The notes beneath the pieces are model-generated. The model saw only the letters and a list, made by a program, of their open reading frames with translations, did no database searches and was not told where the DNA came from. Both the position numbers and the translations under genes were made by a program. From CAWAMR01 sp963783095 (GTDB lineage Bacteria > Planctomycetota > Planctomycetia > Gemmatales > Gemmataceae): 64,000 bases of DNA. Positions 38,202 through 47,586 of the stretch are shown here, one piece after another (within the stretch, counting starts at the first letter, position 1; every line of letters begins with the position of its first letter). The stretch lies in contig CAWAMR010000015.1 in NCBI GenBank assembly GCA_963783095.1, positions 62,001-126,000 on the forward strand. Direction: 5' to 3'.

Positions 38202-39490
38202 CTAGAAGCTGTAACTGAGGCCAAACGTGATACCTTGAACCATTCGGAACACCTTGGTACCGTAGGCCGGATCGATTGCACCCACATTAAACCCGACCGG
38301 CTGCTGCATGTATTCCGTATTAAAGTAACTCATGAAGTTGTAGCCGAGCTTGACTGTCATTCCTTCGAGGGGATACCACGCCATACTGATGGAGGCGTTG
38401 AGGTTCGGCACGATCGTATAGCTCTTCTGACTCCGTTTGGACTCGATGCTGAAGTCCATCAACTCGTATTTGGCTTCCCGGTGGATAAAGTCGAGCAAAG
38501 GCGCTGCCGAGAAGTCGCCGAGCAACGCGAATTTGTTGCCGAGGTAGACTTCGTTGCCGATACCGATAAATGGTCCATACATGACCTGGGACAATACATT
38601 GGAATATCGTGCCATGTCCTGAGGACCGCCGCCCGAACCGTCATACGCCACATCGGTAGTCAACCACTGGTATCCCTCCCAAATCCACGAACGTCGAACG
38701 CCGGTGAGAACATAGGTCTTGGAAAGATCGGTGTCAAAGATGGGCTTTCGATAGGTAATATCCCAGTTATCGAAACGCTGAATGTAGACGGTGCTCATCT
38801 GCGATGCACCATCCCAGATGCCGTACAGCGCCGTCGAGGTGTCCGGCCGATTCGGGTCGGGCTGGATCTTGTTGGCCGGACCGCTGAATTGCGGCGGCAA
38901 AATTAAAAACCGGCGAGTAGAGAAACGTATCGGAGAGGCCCACGTCGGAGATTTGTCCCGGCGGTACCCCCGTGGCTTCCGTGGTGTACTTGGTGGTTAC
39001 TAGGTGGAGTTCGCTGATCGTAATCGCGTCGCCGTCATCGAATTTATAGCCGAGGGTAAAGCGATAGCCCGGCGCATAACTGCTTCGGCCCATCGATGTC
39101 GTATCCAGCGCATCGACACCACTACCCCAAAAACTGCCAGGCTGCCCGTTTACCACCTGAAAGCTTCCCGGAATCGGGTTGTTGTTGATATCCACATTCT
39201 GGACGAAGGTACCGGTCAACGATCCGTTGGCATCAACGAAGCCGCGGATGGCCACGATTTGGTGGCCAAGCCCGTTGCTCTGTTGCATAAAAACGAATTC
39301 GGCTGCGCCCGTAGAAGCCGCCATCCTGCGGGCGCTGAGGACCGATAGGGAGCGGACTTTGAAGAGACGGGTTTCCGGAGCCCCATAATTCATTGGTCTC
39401 ACCTTGTTGGGCGAGAGCTGGGCCGGCACTTAAACCGAGCAACAAGCCCGCTGTGGCAATTAGCCCGAATCCGATTCCTCGGTAAGACAT
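38202..39490 (-). CDS. BBP7-family outer-membrane beta-barrel protein, frameshifted
   Basis: The start MSYRGIGFGLIATAGLLLGL gives a signal peptide (cleavage near ALA-Q). Across slips near 39300 and 38890 it reads GAAEFVFMQQSNGLGHQIVA, GSFWGSGVDALDTTSMG, PGYRFTLGYKFDDGDAITIS and a series of amphipathic strands (IGNEVYLGNKFALLGDFSAA, MTVKLGYNFMSYFNTEYMQQ) ending in GITFGLSYSF with a C-terminal Phe, the usual end of outer-membrane barrels. BBP7 proteins are planctomycete porin-like proteins of unknown cargo. About 430 codons fits the family. Supports outer-membrane localisation and planctomycete origin. Confidence 0.8.
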
Positions 39491-40091
39491 AAGCCGCTTC
39501 CCCCTTCAAACCGGCAAGTCCGATAACGGATTGCGGATCCCCTACCGCAAACCTTCGGTAAACCGCCGGATTCGGAAATCCCCCAGCGGGACGTTTTGCG
39601 CCCCGATCGTTTGGCAACGAATGGCGGGAACCATAACGAGTTTCGGACCGGGGTCAACTCCAAGTTTGCCGAAAAGTTCGACAATTTCGCCGAATAAAAT
39701 CGATAAGTGCGCTGTTTGGTTAAAGCCGGAGACTTGGACAGCCGATGCGGGAATCTGGGCAACACTGCAACTTTGCCGCGCTAGAAGCGGAGCCTGATTT
39801 CCAAGGCCACAATCAAATCATTTGCCGATCTTAACTTCGATCAATGTCGTGGGTAAATCCGACCCGACAAGCCGCCCAGGGGCTTCTGCGGCGCGTTAGC
39901 TGAGCTGAATTCTAAATATTACGTAATAATTCACTGGTATTGCGACTGGCTCTCCTTTACAATTCACATTCCAAGCCACGCAAATAGTTTCTTGATTTTA
40001 TGAATTTTTGCGCAAGTTCTCTCCCGTGGCCCGTTTGCTGCTGTTAGCACTGGTGGAACAACCCCTTCTTCAAATCCTTTAGGATGACTTC
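39491..40091. promoter_or_regulatory. Divergent intergenic region, no gene
   Basis: About 600 bases between two divergent genes hold no supported gene. The right part is AT-rich, with a palindrome ATTACGTAAT near 39917 and TTGCGCAAG-like words near 40008. Promoters for both flanking exported-protein genes must be here; I cannot place exact -35/-10 boxes. An AAGGATG site lies before the ATG at 40092. Confidence 0.4.
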
Positions 40092-41132
40092 ATGGCTTTT
40101 TCAACGTCTCGATTATTGGGTACTTCTGCGGTTCTGCTCGGGATCGCCTCTTTGTTTCCAGTCAACAACCACAGAGAGGTAGCAGCGCAGCCACCCAATA
40201 TCGGACCGCAGTTTTTCCGACCTGGGTTTCCGCAACGCACCACGCCACCTCAAATGATTTCCGGCAACCCAAACCTTCAGAGTTTCGGCGGGGGACAAGG
40301 CGGTGGCGGCATGCAGGGCGGCGGAATGCAGGGCGGCGGCATGCAAGGCGGGATGCAGGGCGGCGGCATGCAAGGCGGTATGATGGGTGGCGGCATGATG
40401 GGCGGCGGTATGCAGGGTGGCATGATGGGCGGCGGCATGCGAGGTGGTATGATGGGTGGCGGCGGCATGATGGGTGGCGGTATGATGGGTGGCGGTATGA
40501 TGGGCGGCGGCATGATGGGTGGCGGCATGATGGGTGGCGGCATGATGGGTGGCGGCATGATGGGTGGCGGCATGCAAGGCGGCATGATGGGTGGCGGCAT
40601 GATGGGTGGTGGCATGCAGGGTGGCGGTATGATGGGTGGCGGCATGCAAGGCGGCATGATGGGTGGCGGCATGGGTCCCAAGGGTCTCGGAATCATGCAG
40701 TTACCGCACATGGGTGTGATGGGTGGTGGCATGATGGGTGGCGGCATGATGGGTGGCGGCATGATGGGTGGCGGCATGATGGGTGGCGGCATGATGGGTG
40801 GTGGCATGGGCATGATGGGTGGCGGCATGGGCATGATGGGTGGCGGCATGGGCATGATGGGTGGCGGTATGGGCATGATGGGTGGTGGTATGGGCATGAT
40901 GGGTGGTGGTATGGGCATGATGGGTGGTGGTATGGGCATGATGGGTGGTGGCATGATGGGTGGCGGTATGATGGGTGGTGGAATGATGGGCGGAATGATG
41001 GGCGGAATGGGAGGCATGGGAATGATGGGGATGGGTGGCATGGGCATGATGGGTGGCATGGGAATGAGAGGTGGAATGATGGGTGGTGGTGGTATGAAAG
41101 GGTTCGGTTTTAGCGGTTTCAGTGGACTTTAA
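40092..41132 (+). CDS. Secreted Met-Gly repeat protein (MMGGG repeats)
   Basis: 346 residues in one clean frame. The N-terminus is a signal peptide (LLGTSAVLLGIASLFPV, cleavage near VAA-Q). A Pro/Phe/Asn-rich linker follows, then from about residue 65 the protein is almost only Met and Gly with a few Gln: tandem GGGMQ, GGGMM and GGGMGMM units. One spacer (GPKGLGIMQLPHMGVMGG) interrupts the array near residues 197-213. It ends KGFGFSGFSGL. Dense MxxM and MxM patterns in exported proteins are known copper(I) or silver binding 'Mets' motifs, so metal binding is plausible. A structural matrix role is an alternative. A strong terminator follows. The repeat DNA is close to minisatellite, so copy number may vary. 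Confidence 0.85.
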   Translation: MAFSTSRLLGTSAVLLGIASLFPVNNHREVAAQPPNIGPQFFRPGFPQRTTPPQMISGNPNLQSFGGGQGGGGMQGGGMQGGGMQGGMQGGGMQGGMMGGGMMGGGMQGGMMGGGMRGGMMGGGGMMGGGMMGGGMMGGGMMGGGMMGGGMMGGGMMGGGMQGGMMGGGMMGGGMQGGGMMGGGMQGGMMGGGMGPKGLGIMQLPHMGVMGGGMMGGGMMGGGMMGGGMMGGGMMGGGMGMMGGGMGMMGGGMGMMGGGMGMMGGGMGMMGGGMGMMGGGMGMMGGGMMGGGMMGGGMMGGMMGGMGGMGMMGMGGMGMMGGMGMRGGMMGGGGMKGFGFSGFSGL

Positions 41133-41146
41133 GCGATAAAATCAAG

Positions 41147-41200
41147 ACAGTGAGAGCCGGCGTCATTGCGACAGCATTGATGCCGGCTCTCACTGTTTTT
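41147..41200 (+). terminator. Intrinsic terminator
   Basis: CAGTGAGAGCCGGC pairs with GCCGGCTCTCACTG, followed by TTTTT, 15 bases after the stop of the Met-Gly gene. It has the strongest textbook form in the window. Confidence 0.9.
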
Positions 41201-41285
41201 GGACTTGCGCAAATCGGTCTGACTCGGATGAACTCAGGTATAATGAAAATAGTCCAGTTTCCTTCTTATACCTGGAGACACCTCC

Positions 41286-42470
41286 ATGAACGCCGAGGAT
41301 CGCCAAAAACTGCTGAGTGATGTGGCGGGTTTCTGCGGGGAAATTCGGCCCATCGAGGAACTCTGCTATGTGGAACACCAACCCAATACCCAGGTCGTTC
41401 CGCTGGCTCACAAATACAATTTGTTGGGCATGTTGACCCCGAAGAAGTTGGGTGGACGAGGGGCGGATGCTGTCTCGTATCTCCGCGCACTGGCTTACAT
41501 CGGGCGCGAAGGAACGGGCGTCCGAACCTTCTTTTCAGGCCATATCTCGATCGGCTCGTATCCGATCCTCGCCTGGGGCAGTCCCGGACAGAAAGAGCGT
41601 TATCTCCCAGCAGCAGCAAAGGGAGAGAAAGTTATGGCGTTCGGCCTGACGGAACCCGATGCGGGCAGTAACCCTCTGGAAATGACTTCCACATTCGAGC
41701 GGCGCGGCGACAAGTATATCCTCAACGGTGTCAAGTATCTCATTTCCAACGGTACCATTGCCGATGCAGTGATCGTGTTTGCTTATCCGGTCCACGCTCC
41801 CGCCGATCAGCCCAGAAGAATCAGCGCGTTTATCCTGGATACGCATCAGCCTGGCTTTATTGGGGAGACGCTCACCGCCAAGATGGGTATGCCCACTTCA
41901 AACACAGCGATGTTCGAGATGCACGATGCCGAAGTACCGATTGAGAATCTGCTGGGCGGAGAAGGCAACGGATTCCGGATTGCGATGGGGACGCTGGTGA
42001 GCGGCCGACTCAGCGTTGCAGCGGGTTGTTTGGGGGTGATCGAGGATTGTCTGGCGGATGTCCTGGCCTATGCCAAGGAACGGCACCAACACGGCAAGCC
42101 CATCGCCAAACATCAACTTATTCAAGTCCACATTGCGGCCATCGAAATGGATCGAGTTGCAACGGATGCCCTGGTGATGAAGGCGGCAGAAGCGAAGGAT
42201 GCTCTCACCGCTGCGCCGAACGATCCAGACATCGCTCGACAAGCAGATTTATTGGCGGCACAGGCCAAGCTTTTTGCAGCCAATGCCGCCTGGGATGCAG
42301 CGGATAGGGCCGTGCAGGTTTTTGGCGGTCGGGGCTGGTCCACTCTCTATCGGCCGGGGCGACATCTGATGGACGTGCGCGTCTGTCGCATTTACGAAGG
42401 AACGGATGAGATTTTGAAATTGAAAATCGCTTCGTCGGTGCTGGGGAAAGGGTACGAAGCGTTCAAGTGA
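41286..42470 (+). CDS. Acyl-CoA dehydrogenase
   Basis: 394 residues in one clean frame, behind CTGGAGACACCTCC. Typical blocks: MAFGLTEPDAGSNPLEMTS (FAD-side signature), KYILNGVKYLISNGTIAD, FIGETLTAKMGMPTSNTAMF, LLGGEGNGFRIAMGTLVSGR, the QVFGGRGWSTLYRPGRHLMD helix and RIYEGTDEILKLKIA, where the catalytic Glu (Y-E-G-T) is present. FAD-linked alpha,beta-oxidation of an acyl-CoA in the cytoplasm is the family role; chain length cannot be told from sequence. It lies head-on to a membrane protein gene and close to oleC, oleD and fabI, which all act on acyl chains. Confidence 0.92.
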   Translation: MNAEDRQKLLSDVAGFCGEIRPIEELCYVEHQPNTQVVPLAHKYNLLGMLTPKKLGGRGADAVSYLRALAYIGREGTGVRTFFSGHISIGSYPILAWGSPGQKERYLPAAAKGEKVMAFGLTEPDAGSNPLEMTSTFERRGDKYILNGVKYLISNGTIADAVIVFAYPVHAPADQPRRISAFILDTHQPGFIGETLTAKMGMPTSNTAMFEMHDAEVPIENLLGGEGNGFRIAMGTLVSGRLSVAAGCLGVIEDCLADVLAYAKERHQHGKPIAKHQLIQVHIAAIEMDRVATDALVMKAAEAKDALTAAPNDPDIARQADLLAAQAKLFAANAAWDAADRAVQVFGGRGWSTLYRPGRHLMDVRVCRIYEGTDEILKLKIASSVLGKGYEAFK

Positions 42471-42488
42471 CAACGCAGAATTCCAAAC

Positions 42489-43619
42489 CTAAACGTAGCC
42501 AAGCCCGCCGAAGATCGGCCACAGAATGGCTGCAAACAGAGAAAAAAGCACGAGCCGATGATTCGCCTGGAGACTCAAGATCCATAAGCCCATCGGCATC
42601 CATACGAAAATGCGCGTCAGGCTCCAAAAGTCTCCATAGACGAACTTGCCCGCCGTGAGAGCCAGCGCTGCCCCACCCAGAGTCATGAACACCACGACGG
42701 GATCGCCCTGCCCCCGAATGGCGACGTAGCAAACCAGACCCAGTTGATAGAGCAAATGGATCATCGCCATTGTAATAATAATGGCCAGGCGCATGGAAAA
42801 GCGTTCATTTCCACCCAGATGAGTCCAGCGAAAAATCATCCCCGACAGCGGCGCTTCAAAGTTGCCGGTTCCTTCGAGAAAGGGCATCTTGCCATATAGG
42901 TTTGAAAGATAGACAAGCCAACCTCCATACATCGCCACTGCCAGAGACATCGCGCCGAGATCCTTCCAGCGTCGTTGCAGGACGGCAAATCCCATCACGA
43001 GCGCGGCGATGGCCAGGTTCTGTTCGCGGGCGAAGACGGCAACGAAGGTCGCCGGCAGGAATACCGCCCACGACGAGCGTTGAGTCCAGGCCCAGATCAA
43101 CCAGGCGACACCCAAGGTTCCCAATGGGTCGGTCAGATTGTGCTGGGCAGGCAGTCCAAGATTCAACGCTGCCGGGAATGCACAACCCCACCAGGGACTC
43201 ATGCCGTAACGGCAAGCAAATCGGCAGCCTAGAAATGCGATGGCTGCGATAATCAGGAGGTTAATAATAGGCATGACCCAGAACAAGGCCTGGGGATCGC
43301 CTCCGCTGAACAACCAGCAGATCGCGGGATACAAGATGCGGATATGGCGGTAAATGGGCAAATCGAGGTCTTCTCCATGGCGTGTCCACGGCGATTGGGC
43401 GAGAGAAAAGTAAAATTGCCCGTCGTGCCCACCCGGCCCAATCGTCTTGGTGACCTGCTTGTAGGCAGGCAACTGTGCTCTCGCATCCCCACAAGCCACC
43501 AGAGCAGTTATGTCGCCGCGATACTTTCGCACATAAAGCCCCAGAAGGGCCGTATGAACGATGAGGGTAACGGCGATAGGCCGCCAAAAACTCATCGTTG
43601 ACCTGGATGCAGTATCCAT
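42489..43619 (-). CDS. Multi-pass membrane protein, GT87/PMT-like
   Basis: About 376 residues from MDTASRSTMSFWRPIAVTLI; the GGAG 11 bases upstream supports this start over an ATG further upstream, which would add a non-conserved arm. At least eight hydrophobic helices (VTLIVHTALLGLYVRKY, VMPIINLLIIAAIAFLGC, WAVFLPATFVAVFAREQNLA, LAIIITMAMIHLLYQLGLVC, VVVFMTLGGAALALTAG). A loop after helix 1 has GPGGHDGQFYFSLAQSP, like the acidic first loop of polyprenol-phosphate-linked GT-C glycosyltransferases, where Asp serves catalysis. Likely a GT-C-like sugar transferase or a relative; uncertain. Confidence 0.7.
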   Translation of the reverse strand: MDTASRSTMSFWRPIAVTLIVHTALLGLYVRKYRGDITALVACGDARAQLPAYKQVTKTIGPGGHDGQFYFSLAQSPWTRHGEDLDLPIYRHIRILYPAICWLFSGGDPQALFWVMPIINLLIIAAIAFLGCRFACRYGMSPWWGCAFPAALNLGLPAQHNLTDPLGTLGVAWLIWAWTQRSSWAVFLPATFVAVFAREQNLAIAALVMGFAVLQRRWKDLGAMSLAVAMYGGWLVYLSNLYGKMPFLEGTGNFEAPLSGMIFRWTHLGGNERFSMRLAIIITMAMIHLLYQLGLVCYVAIRGQGDPVVVFMTLGGAALALTAGKFVYGDFWSLTRIFVWMPMGLWILSLQANHRLVLFSLFAAILWPIFGGLGYV

Positions 43620-43716
43620 GCGACACATCTCCGGAAATCGCGATCCGTAGTCTTCTGATGACTCAGGTCGGACTTTTGGGAGGGGAACTTGAGAGGTAGT
43701 GGGGTAAGCGAGACGC

Positions 43717-44707
43717 TTACCCCACGTCGTGGTGATCCATAAGCCGTCGCAATCCTTCTTCAGTTGAAATCGCCGGTGAGAAACCCAAATCATGTCGTGC
43801 GGCACTGAGATTGAACCAGTGAGCCGTCGAAAGTTGCCTTGCGATAAATCGCGTCATGGGCGGCTCTCGCTTCAATCGCAAAGCCCAATAAACCCATTCG
43901 AGAATTCTTCCGAGGTTGTAAGCCACCATGACCGGAACCTGCCGATGAACGGGTGCCAGGTTGGCCGTCTCGAGGATTCGGTTAATAAAGTCCCATAACG
44001 GCATCGGCTCCCCCTGAGAAAGGAAATACACTCTGCCCGCGATGGGCGAGCCGATCGAAAGTCGATGCCCTGCAAGCAGATGAGCTTCTGCTGCATTATC
44101 CACGTAGATCGTATCGACGAGTTTGGATTCTCGACCGATCCGTCGCAGTTTTCCCGCCTTTGCTCGTTCGATGATTCGCGGGATCAAGTGTGGGTCACCC
44201 GGACCCCATATGAGATGAGGGCGCAAGGCCACCGTCGCCAGATCCGGGCCGTTGGCCTGCAAAACCATTCGTTCCGCGATGGCTTTCGTTTCCGGGTAAG
44301 GAGAGAGAAATCGGCGCGGATAGGGTTCGGATTCGTCTACGCCGTTCTGATCGACACCATGATAGACTACACTCGGCGAACTGGTGAAAACCAATTTGCG
44401 AATCCCATGTTCTCGGCAGGCGCGCAGCACGTTTTCCGTACCGATGACATTGGCCTGATAGTAATCGCGATACTTGCCCCAGACACCTGCTTTCGCGGCC
44501 ACATGATAAACGATGTCGCAACCCTGGACGGCGTCCGCAACGGCCTTGAGACTGTCGAGATTTCCTTGGCATTGCTCGACGCCGAGATCGGATAAGGTTG
44601 CGTAAGATTGGCGGGAAAAACTACGGACGGATTGGCCGTGCCGGCGGAGTTGGCGGCACGATTGCACCTCCCAGGAATCCCCCACCCCCCGTTACCAGCG
44701 CCGTCAT
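43717..44707 (-). CDS. oleD: 2-alkyl-3-oxoalkanoate reductase OleD-like (SDR), N-terminal frameshift
   Basis: The ATG at 44707 opens with the glycine-rich NAD(P) motif MTALVTGGGGFLGGAIV, then a one-base insertion near 44655 shifts to RQLRRHGQSVRSFSR. It continues GNLDSLKAVADAVQGCDIVY, HVAAKAGVWGKYRDYYQANV and the SDR catalytic set FTSSPSVVYHG...FLSPYPETKAIAE (Ser, Tyr-x3-Lys). Then LRPHLIWGPGDPHLIPR and DTIYVDNAAEAHLLA. This is the 3-beta-HSD-like extended SDR family that includes OleD, which reduces 2-alkyl-3-ketoacids in head-to-head olefin synthesis. The tie to oleC (start 17 bases after the oleC stop, RBS GGGAG) strongly supports this role. Confidence 0.82.
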
Positions 44708-44723
44708 GAGGCGGCCTCTCCCT

Positions 44724-46400
44724 TCAGCGCGGGACCAGGTTTCCAACTTCGGCGACGGAGCACTTTTGCAGCCCAGAGCCCAGCTTCTCGCGGAAGATTT
44801 TGGCGTTGTGCCGAATGTCGACCGGAAAACGACGATGCAACAGAAATGCGCTCACTGCGAGCGTGTATGCGTTGCCCTTGGCCAGATCCCAAAGTTCTCG
44901 CTCGATAGCATCCCACGCTCGTTTTCGGCCCGATTCTTCGAGCTCCACGCAAACGACCGGCCAGGTTCTGCCCAGATGCTCAACGCCCACAAGCGCAGTG
45001 CGAAATACATCCGGGTGCGTGTTGAAGATGCCCTCGCAGGAAATCGTGAAGAATCGGCCCTCCGGCGTTTCCACGCGCTGACTTTTTCGCCCCCAAAACC
45101 AGAGTTGGCCAGACTCCGCGAACTTGCCGACGTCGCCCATGCGATGCCACACACTGCCTTCGACATCGCGCATCTTGGCAAGTTCCGTTGCTTGAGGTCG
45201 ATTCCAATACGTTCCGGTCACGATGGGGCCGTTCACGACGATTTCGCCAACTTCACCGGGATGCGCCAACACCGATTCATCCATGATCGGCATCGGCTCA
45301 TCGCTAATCTTGATGATCCGAACCTCGAGTCCCGGAACCGGACTTCCGATGCAGATGCCGTTTCCCTTTTCGGTGGCAAAGCGCGTTTCTTGAAGAATCG
45401 CATTGCTTCCGATGGATGCAACCGGCAAAGCCTCGGTCGCTCCGTAGGGTGTAAATACCTCGACACCGGGTCGCAACATGCGCGTAAATCGCTCGATCAC
45501 ACTCGCGGGAACGGGAGCACCGGCGGAAATGACTCGACGAAGAGAAGGTAAATGAATGCCATGCTCAGCCCCAAATCGACCGACCCGATTGATAAGGGCA
45601 GGGGAGCCGAACAGATTGGTTACGCCGAAATTCTCTATCGCCTCAATGATCTTCCTGGGATCGACTTCAGCCGGTTTGGTCGGATTCATTTCGGGAATGA
45701 TGGCCGTCATCCCCAGCGCCGGACCAAACAAGGCAAAGAGCGGGAAAGTCGCCAGATCCATTTCGCCGCGCTCGATGGTGTAGAGTTTCCGCAATATCTC
45801 CACTTGAGCCGCAAAAATGCCGTGCGTGTAGACCACCCCCTTGGCGATGCCGGTGCTGCCGCTCGTGAAGAGAATGGCGGCCGACTCATCGGCCGATGTC
45901 TGGGGCATCGAGAATGGACCATTCTTTTGACCCCGTTCCCGAATTTCTGAAAGTGTATGTTGCCCACCGATCCAGCGTGACTTCGTCGTGACGGTGATCC
46001 GGATCGTCGATCGGGACCACCCCAGGAGCCGTCGAGCAAGATGAGCTTTGGGAATGCCGATAAAGGCTTCGGGCATCGCTTCGCCGAGACATCGCCCCAA
46101 ATTCCGGATCCCCATTCCCGGATCGATCAGCACCGGAATAGCGCCGATTTTGAAGAGTGCGAAGGTGAGAGTAAAAAATTCGAGACTCGGCGCGACCATG
46201 AGAACCGTTCGGACGCCTCGGCGAACACCGATCTCGTGGAGCCCATGGGCCAGAGCGTCGCTTTCACGATGAAGTTGCTCGAAGCTGAGATGGGTGTAAG
46301 CGACTCGTCCGCATTGATCGCGGGACTGTGGACACACAACGGCGAGACGGTACGGCTCCTGAGCGGCGAGTTCCGCGAGATGGATCGCAACATTGACCAT
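44724..46400 (-). CDS. oleC: Olefin beta-lactone synthetase OleC-like (AMP-forming)
   Basis: 558 residues in one frame from MVNVAIHLAELAAQEPYRLA. The adenylate-forming superfamily signature is clear: AAILFTSGSTGIAKGVVYTH (P-loop A3), FGSPALINRVGRFGAEHG, PYGATEALPVASIG (A5), WHRMGDVGKFAESGQLWFWG (A7, with Asp) and KIFREKLG near the end (A10 Lys). Length and the ILFTSGSTGxAKGV and YGATEALP variants match OleC, which turns beta-hydroxy acids to beta-lactones. No SD is seen right before the ATG; a word-repeat hairpin begins 5 bases upstream. The oleA and oleB genes are not in the window. Confidence 0.85.
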   Translation of the reverse strand: MVNVAIHLAELAAQEPYRLAVVCPQSRDQCGRVAYTHLSFEQLHRESDALAHGLHEIGVRRGVRTVLMVAPSLEFFTLTFALFKIGAIPVLIDPGMGIRNLGRCLGEAMPEAFIGIPKAHLARRLLGWSRSTIRITVTTKSRWIGGQHTLSEIRERGQKNGPFSMPQTSADESAAILFTSGSTGIAKGVVYTHGIFAAQVEILRKLYTIERGEMDLATFPLFALFGPALGMTAIIPEMNPTKPAEVDPRKIIEAIENFGVTNLFGSPALINRVGRFGAEHGIHLPSLRRVISAGAPVPASVIERFTRMLRPGVEVFTPYGATEALPVASIGSNAILQETRFATEKGNGICIGSPVPGLEVRIIKISDEPMPIMDESVLAHPGEVGEIVVNGPIVTGTYWNRPQATELAKMRDVEGSVWHRMGDVGKFAESGQLWFWGRKSQRVETPEGRFFTISCEGIFNTHPDVFRTALVGVEHLGRTWPVVCVELEESGRKRAWDAIERELWDLAKGNAYTLAVSAFLLHRRFPVDIRHNAKIFREKLGSGLQKCSVAEVGNLVPR

Positions 46401-46404
46401 GAAT

Positions 46405-46597
46405 CAAAACCAAAGACAGACTAACCACAGAGTCACAGAGAGCACCGAGAAGAGAAATACAGAACGAATACTTAAGAGAGAGAAATCGGAAATCAAAATC
46501 CCCTGACAACCAAGTGTTACACTATTGTCTTTTGGAATTCTGTGTTTGTCTTCTCGGTGTTCTCTGTGACTCTGTGGTTAGAATGTCTTTGGTTTTT
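46405..46597. repeat. Word-repeat inverted pair (CACAGAG units)
   Basis: An arm at about 46405-46456 (AACCAAAGACA, ACTAACCACAGAGTCACAG, AGCACCGAGAAGA) faces its near-complete reverse complement at about 46547-46597. Match length is about 48 bases with few mismatches, and 90 bases separate the arms. It fills the gap between oleC (start 46400, minus) and fabI (stop 46613, minus). Confidence 0.85.
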
Positions 46598-46612
46598 CGT
46601 TTTGCGATCTGG

Positions 46613-47497
46613 TTACGTGCCCATCACGTTGTAGCCGCAATCGACGTAGAGGATCTGGCCCGTGATCGCCGAGGCCATCGGGCTGCACAGGAACACTGTT
46701 GCATTCGCCACTTCCTCCGGCTCAATCGGCCGGCGCAGCGGCGAATGCCCAGCGGCATAGTCGACGAGTTTTTGGAAATCGGGATTGATCGCTTTTGCCG
46801 CTCGACTTCCATAGGGGCCGGCAGAAATGAGATTCACCCGGATATTCTTGTCTCCCACAAACCACGCTAATTGCTTGGCATCCATTTGCAAGGCGGCCTT
46901 ACAAGTCCCCATCCCGCCGCCGTAGTGTGGAACCACGCGCTCGCCGGCGACATAAGTCAGCCCAACTACCGACGCTCCGCCCGGCCGATTTGCCATATAC
47001 GGTGCTGCGGCACGCACCAACGACACGAGCGAATAGGAACTGATTCCCATTGCTTCGTGATAAGCCTTTCGGCTCGTATCGATCAAGGGATTCTTGATTT
47101 CCCGGCTAAAGGCGATCGAGTGGATCAGAATGTCGATGCCTCCGAATTCCTTGCCCACGGCATCGACGGTGCCCTGGATCGAATACTCGGAGAATTTTGC
47201 ATAGCGCCGGTCGTTCTTTACTTCCGCAGGAACATCGGCCATGGTGTCGTAACTGGCGTCGCACGCGAAAACCTTCACCGGCTTGAACTCGGTCGTCCCA
47301 TCGGGCAACAAGCGGCTTTCGCGATCCTGGTCCCGCGTCAGAAAGGCATCGACGATCCCGACCATTCGGGGATGACAGGCGAGGACAATTCTCGCCCCGC
47401 TCGCCTGAAGAGCCTTGGAGATGTACCAGGCAAAACTCAGGTCGTCGCCTACACCGGTTACCAGAGCGATCTTGCCGGATAAATCGATCGAAGTCAT
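46613..47497 (-). CDS. fabI: Enoyl-ACP reductase (NADH) FabI
   Basis: 294 residues; the start at 47497 (MTSIDLSGKIALVTGVGDDL) has AAGGA 10 bases upstream. The SDR-type FabI features are present: the atypical NAD motif LVTGVGDDLSFAWYISKALQ, DILIHSIAFSREIKNPLIDT, SYSLVSLVRAAAPYM, the YVAGERVVPHYGGGMGTCKA catalytic stretch (Tyr-x6-Lys spacing of FabI: Y-G-G-G-M-G-T-C-K), RVNLISAGPYGSRAAKAI, and AVEEVAN-type end (EPEEVANATVFLCSPMASAI). Catalyses the last step of each fatty-acid elongation round. A longer in-frame start at 47590 lacks a good RBS. Confidence 0.92.
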   Translation of the reverse strand: MTSIDLSGKIALVTGVGDDLSFAWYISKALQASGARIVLACHPRMVGIVDAFLTRDQDRESRLLPDGTTEFKPVKVFACDASYDTMADVPAEVKNDRRYAKFSEYSIQGTVDAVGKEFGGIDILIHSIAFSREIKNPLIDTSRKAYHEAMGISSYSLVSLVRAAAPYMANRPGGASVVGLTYVAGERVVPHYGGGMGTCKAALQMDAKQLAWFVGDKNIRVNLISAGPYGSRAAKAINPDFQKLVDYAAGHSPLRRPIEPEEVANATVFLCSPMASAITGQILYVDCGYNVMGT

Positions 47498-47586
47498 GTG
47501 CGAATCCTTCTGCGTTTGGCGAGACAAGAAGAGGAGGCCAATCCACGATAGATGTACGGTTTTTGCAGTGAAACCGCAAGGTTCGA

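Noticed and set aside
40277..41059. Long reverse-strand frame of PPIM repeats opposite the Met-Gly gene
   Set aside because: It is the mirror of the Met-Gly repeat DNA; it has no start signal, no signal peptide and no variation independent of the plus strand.
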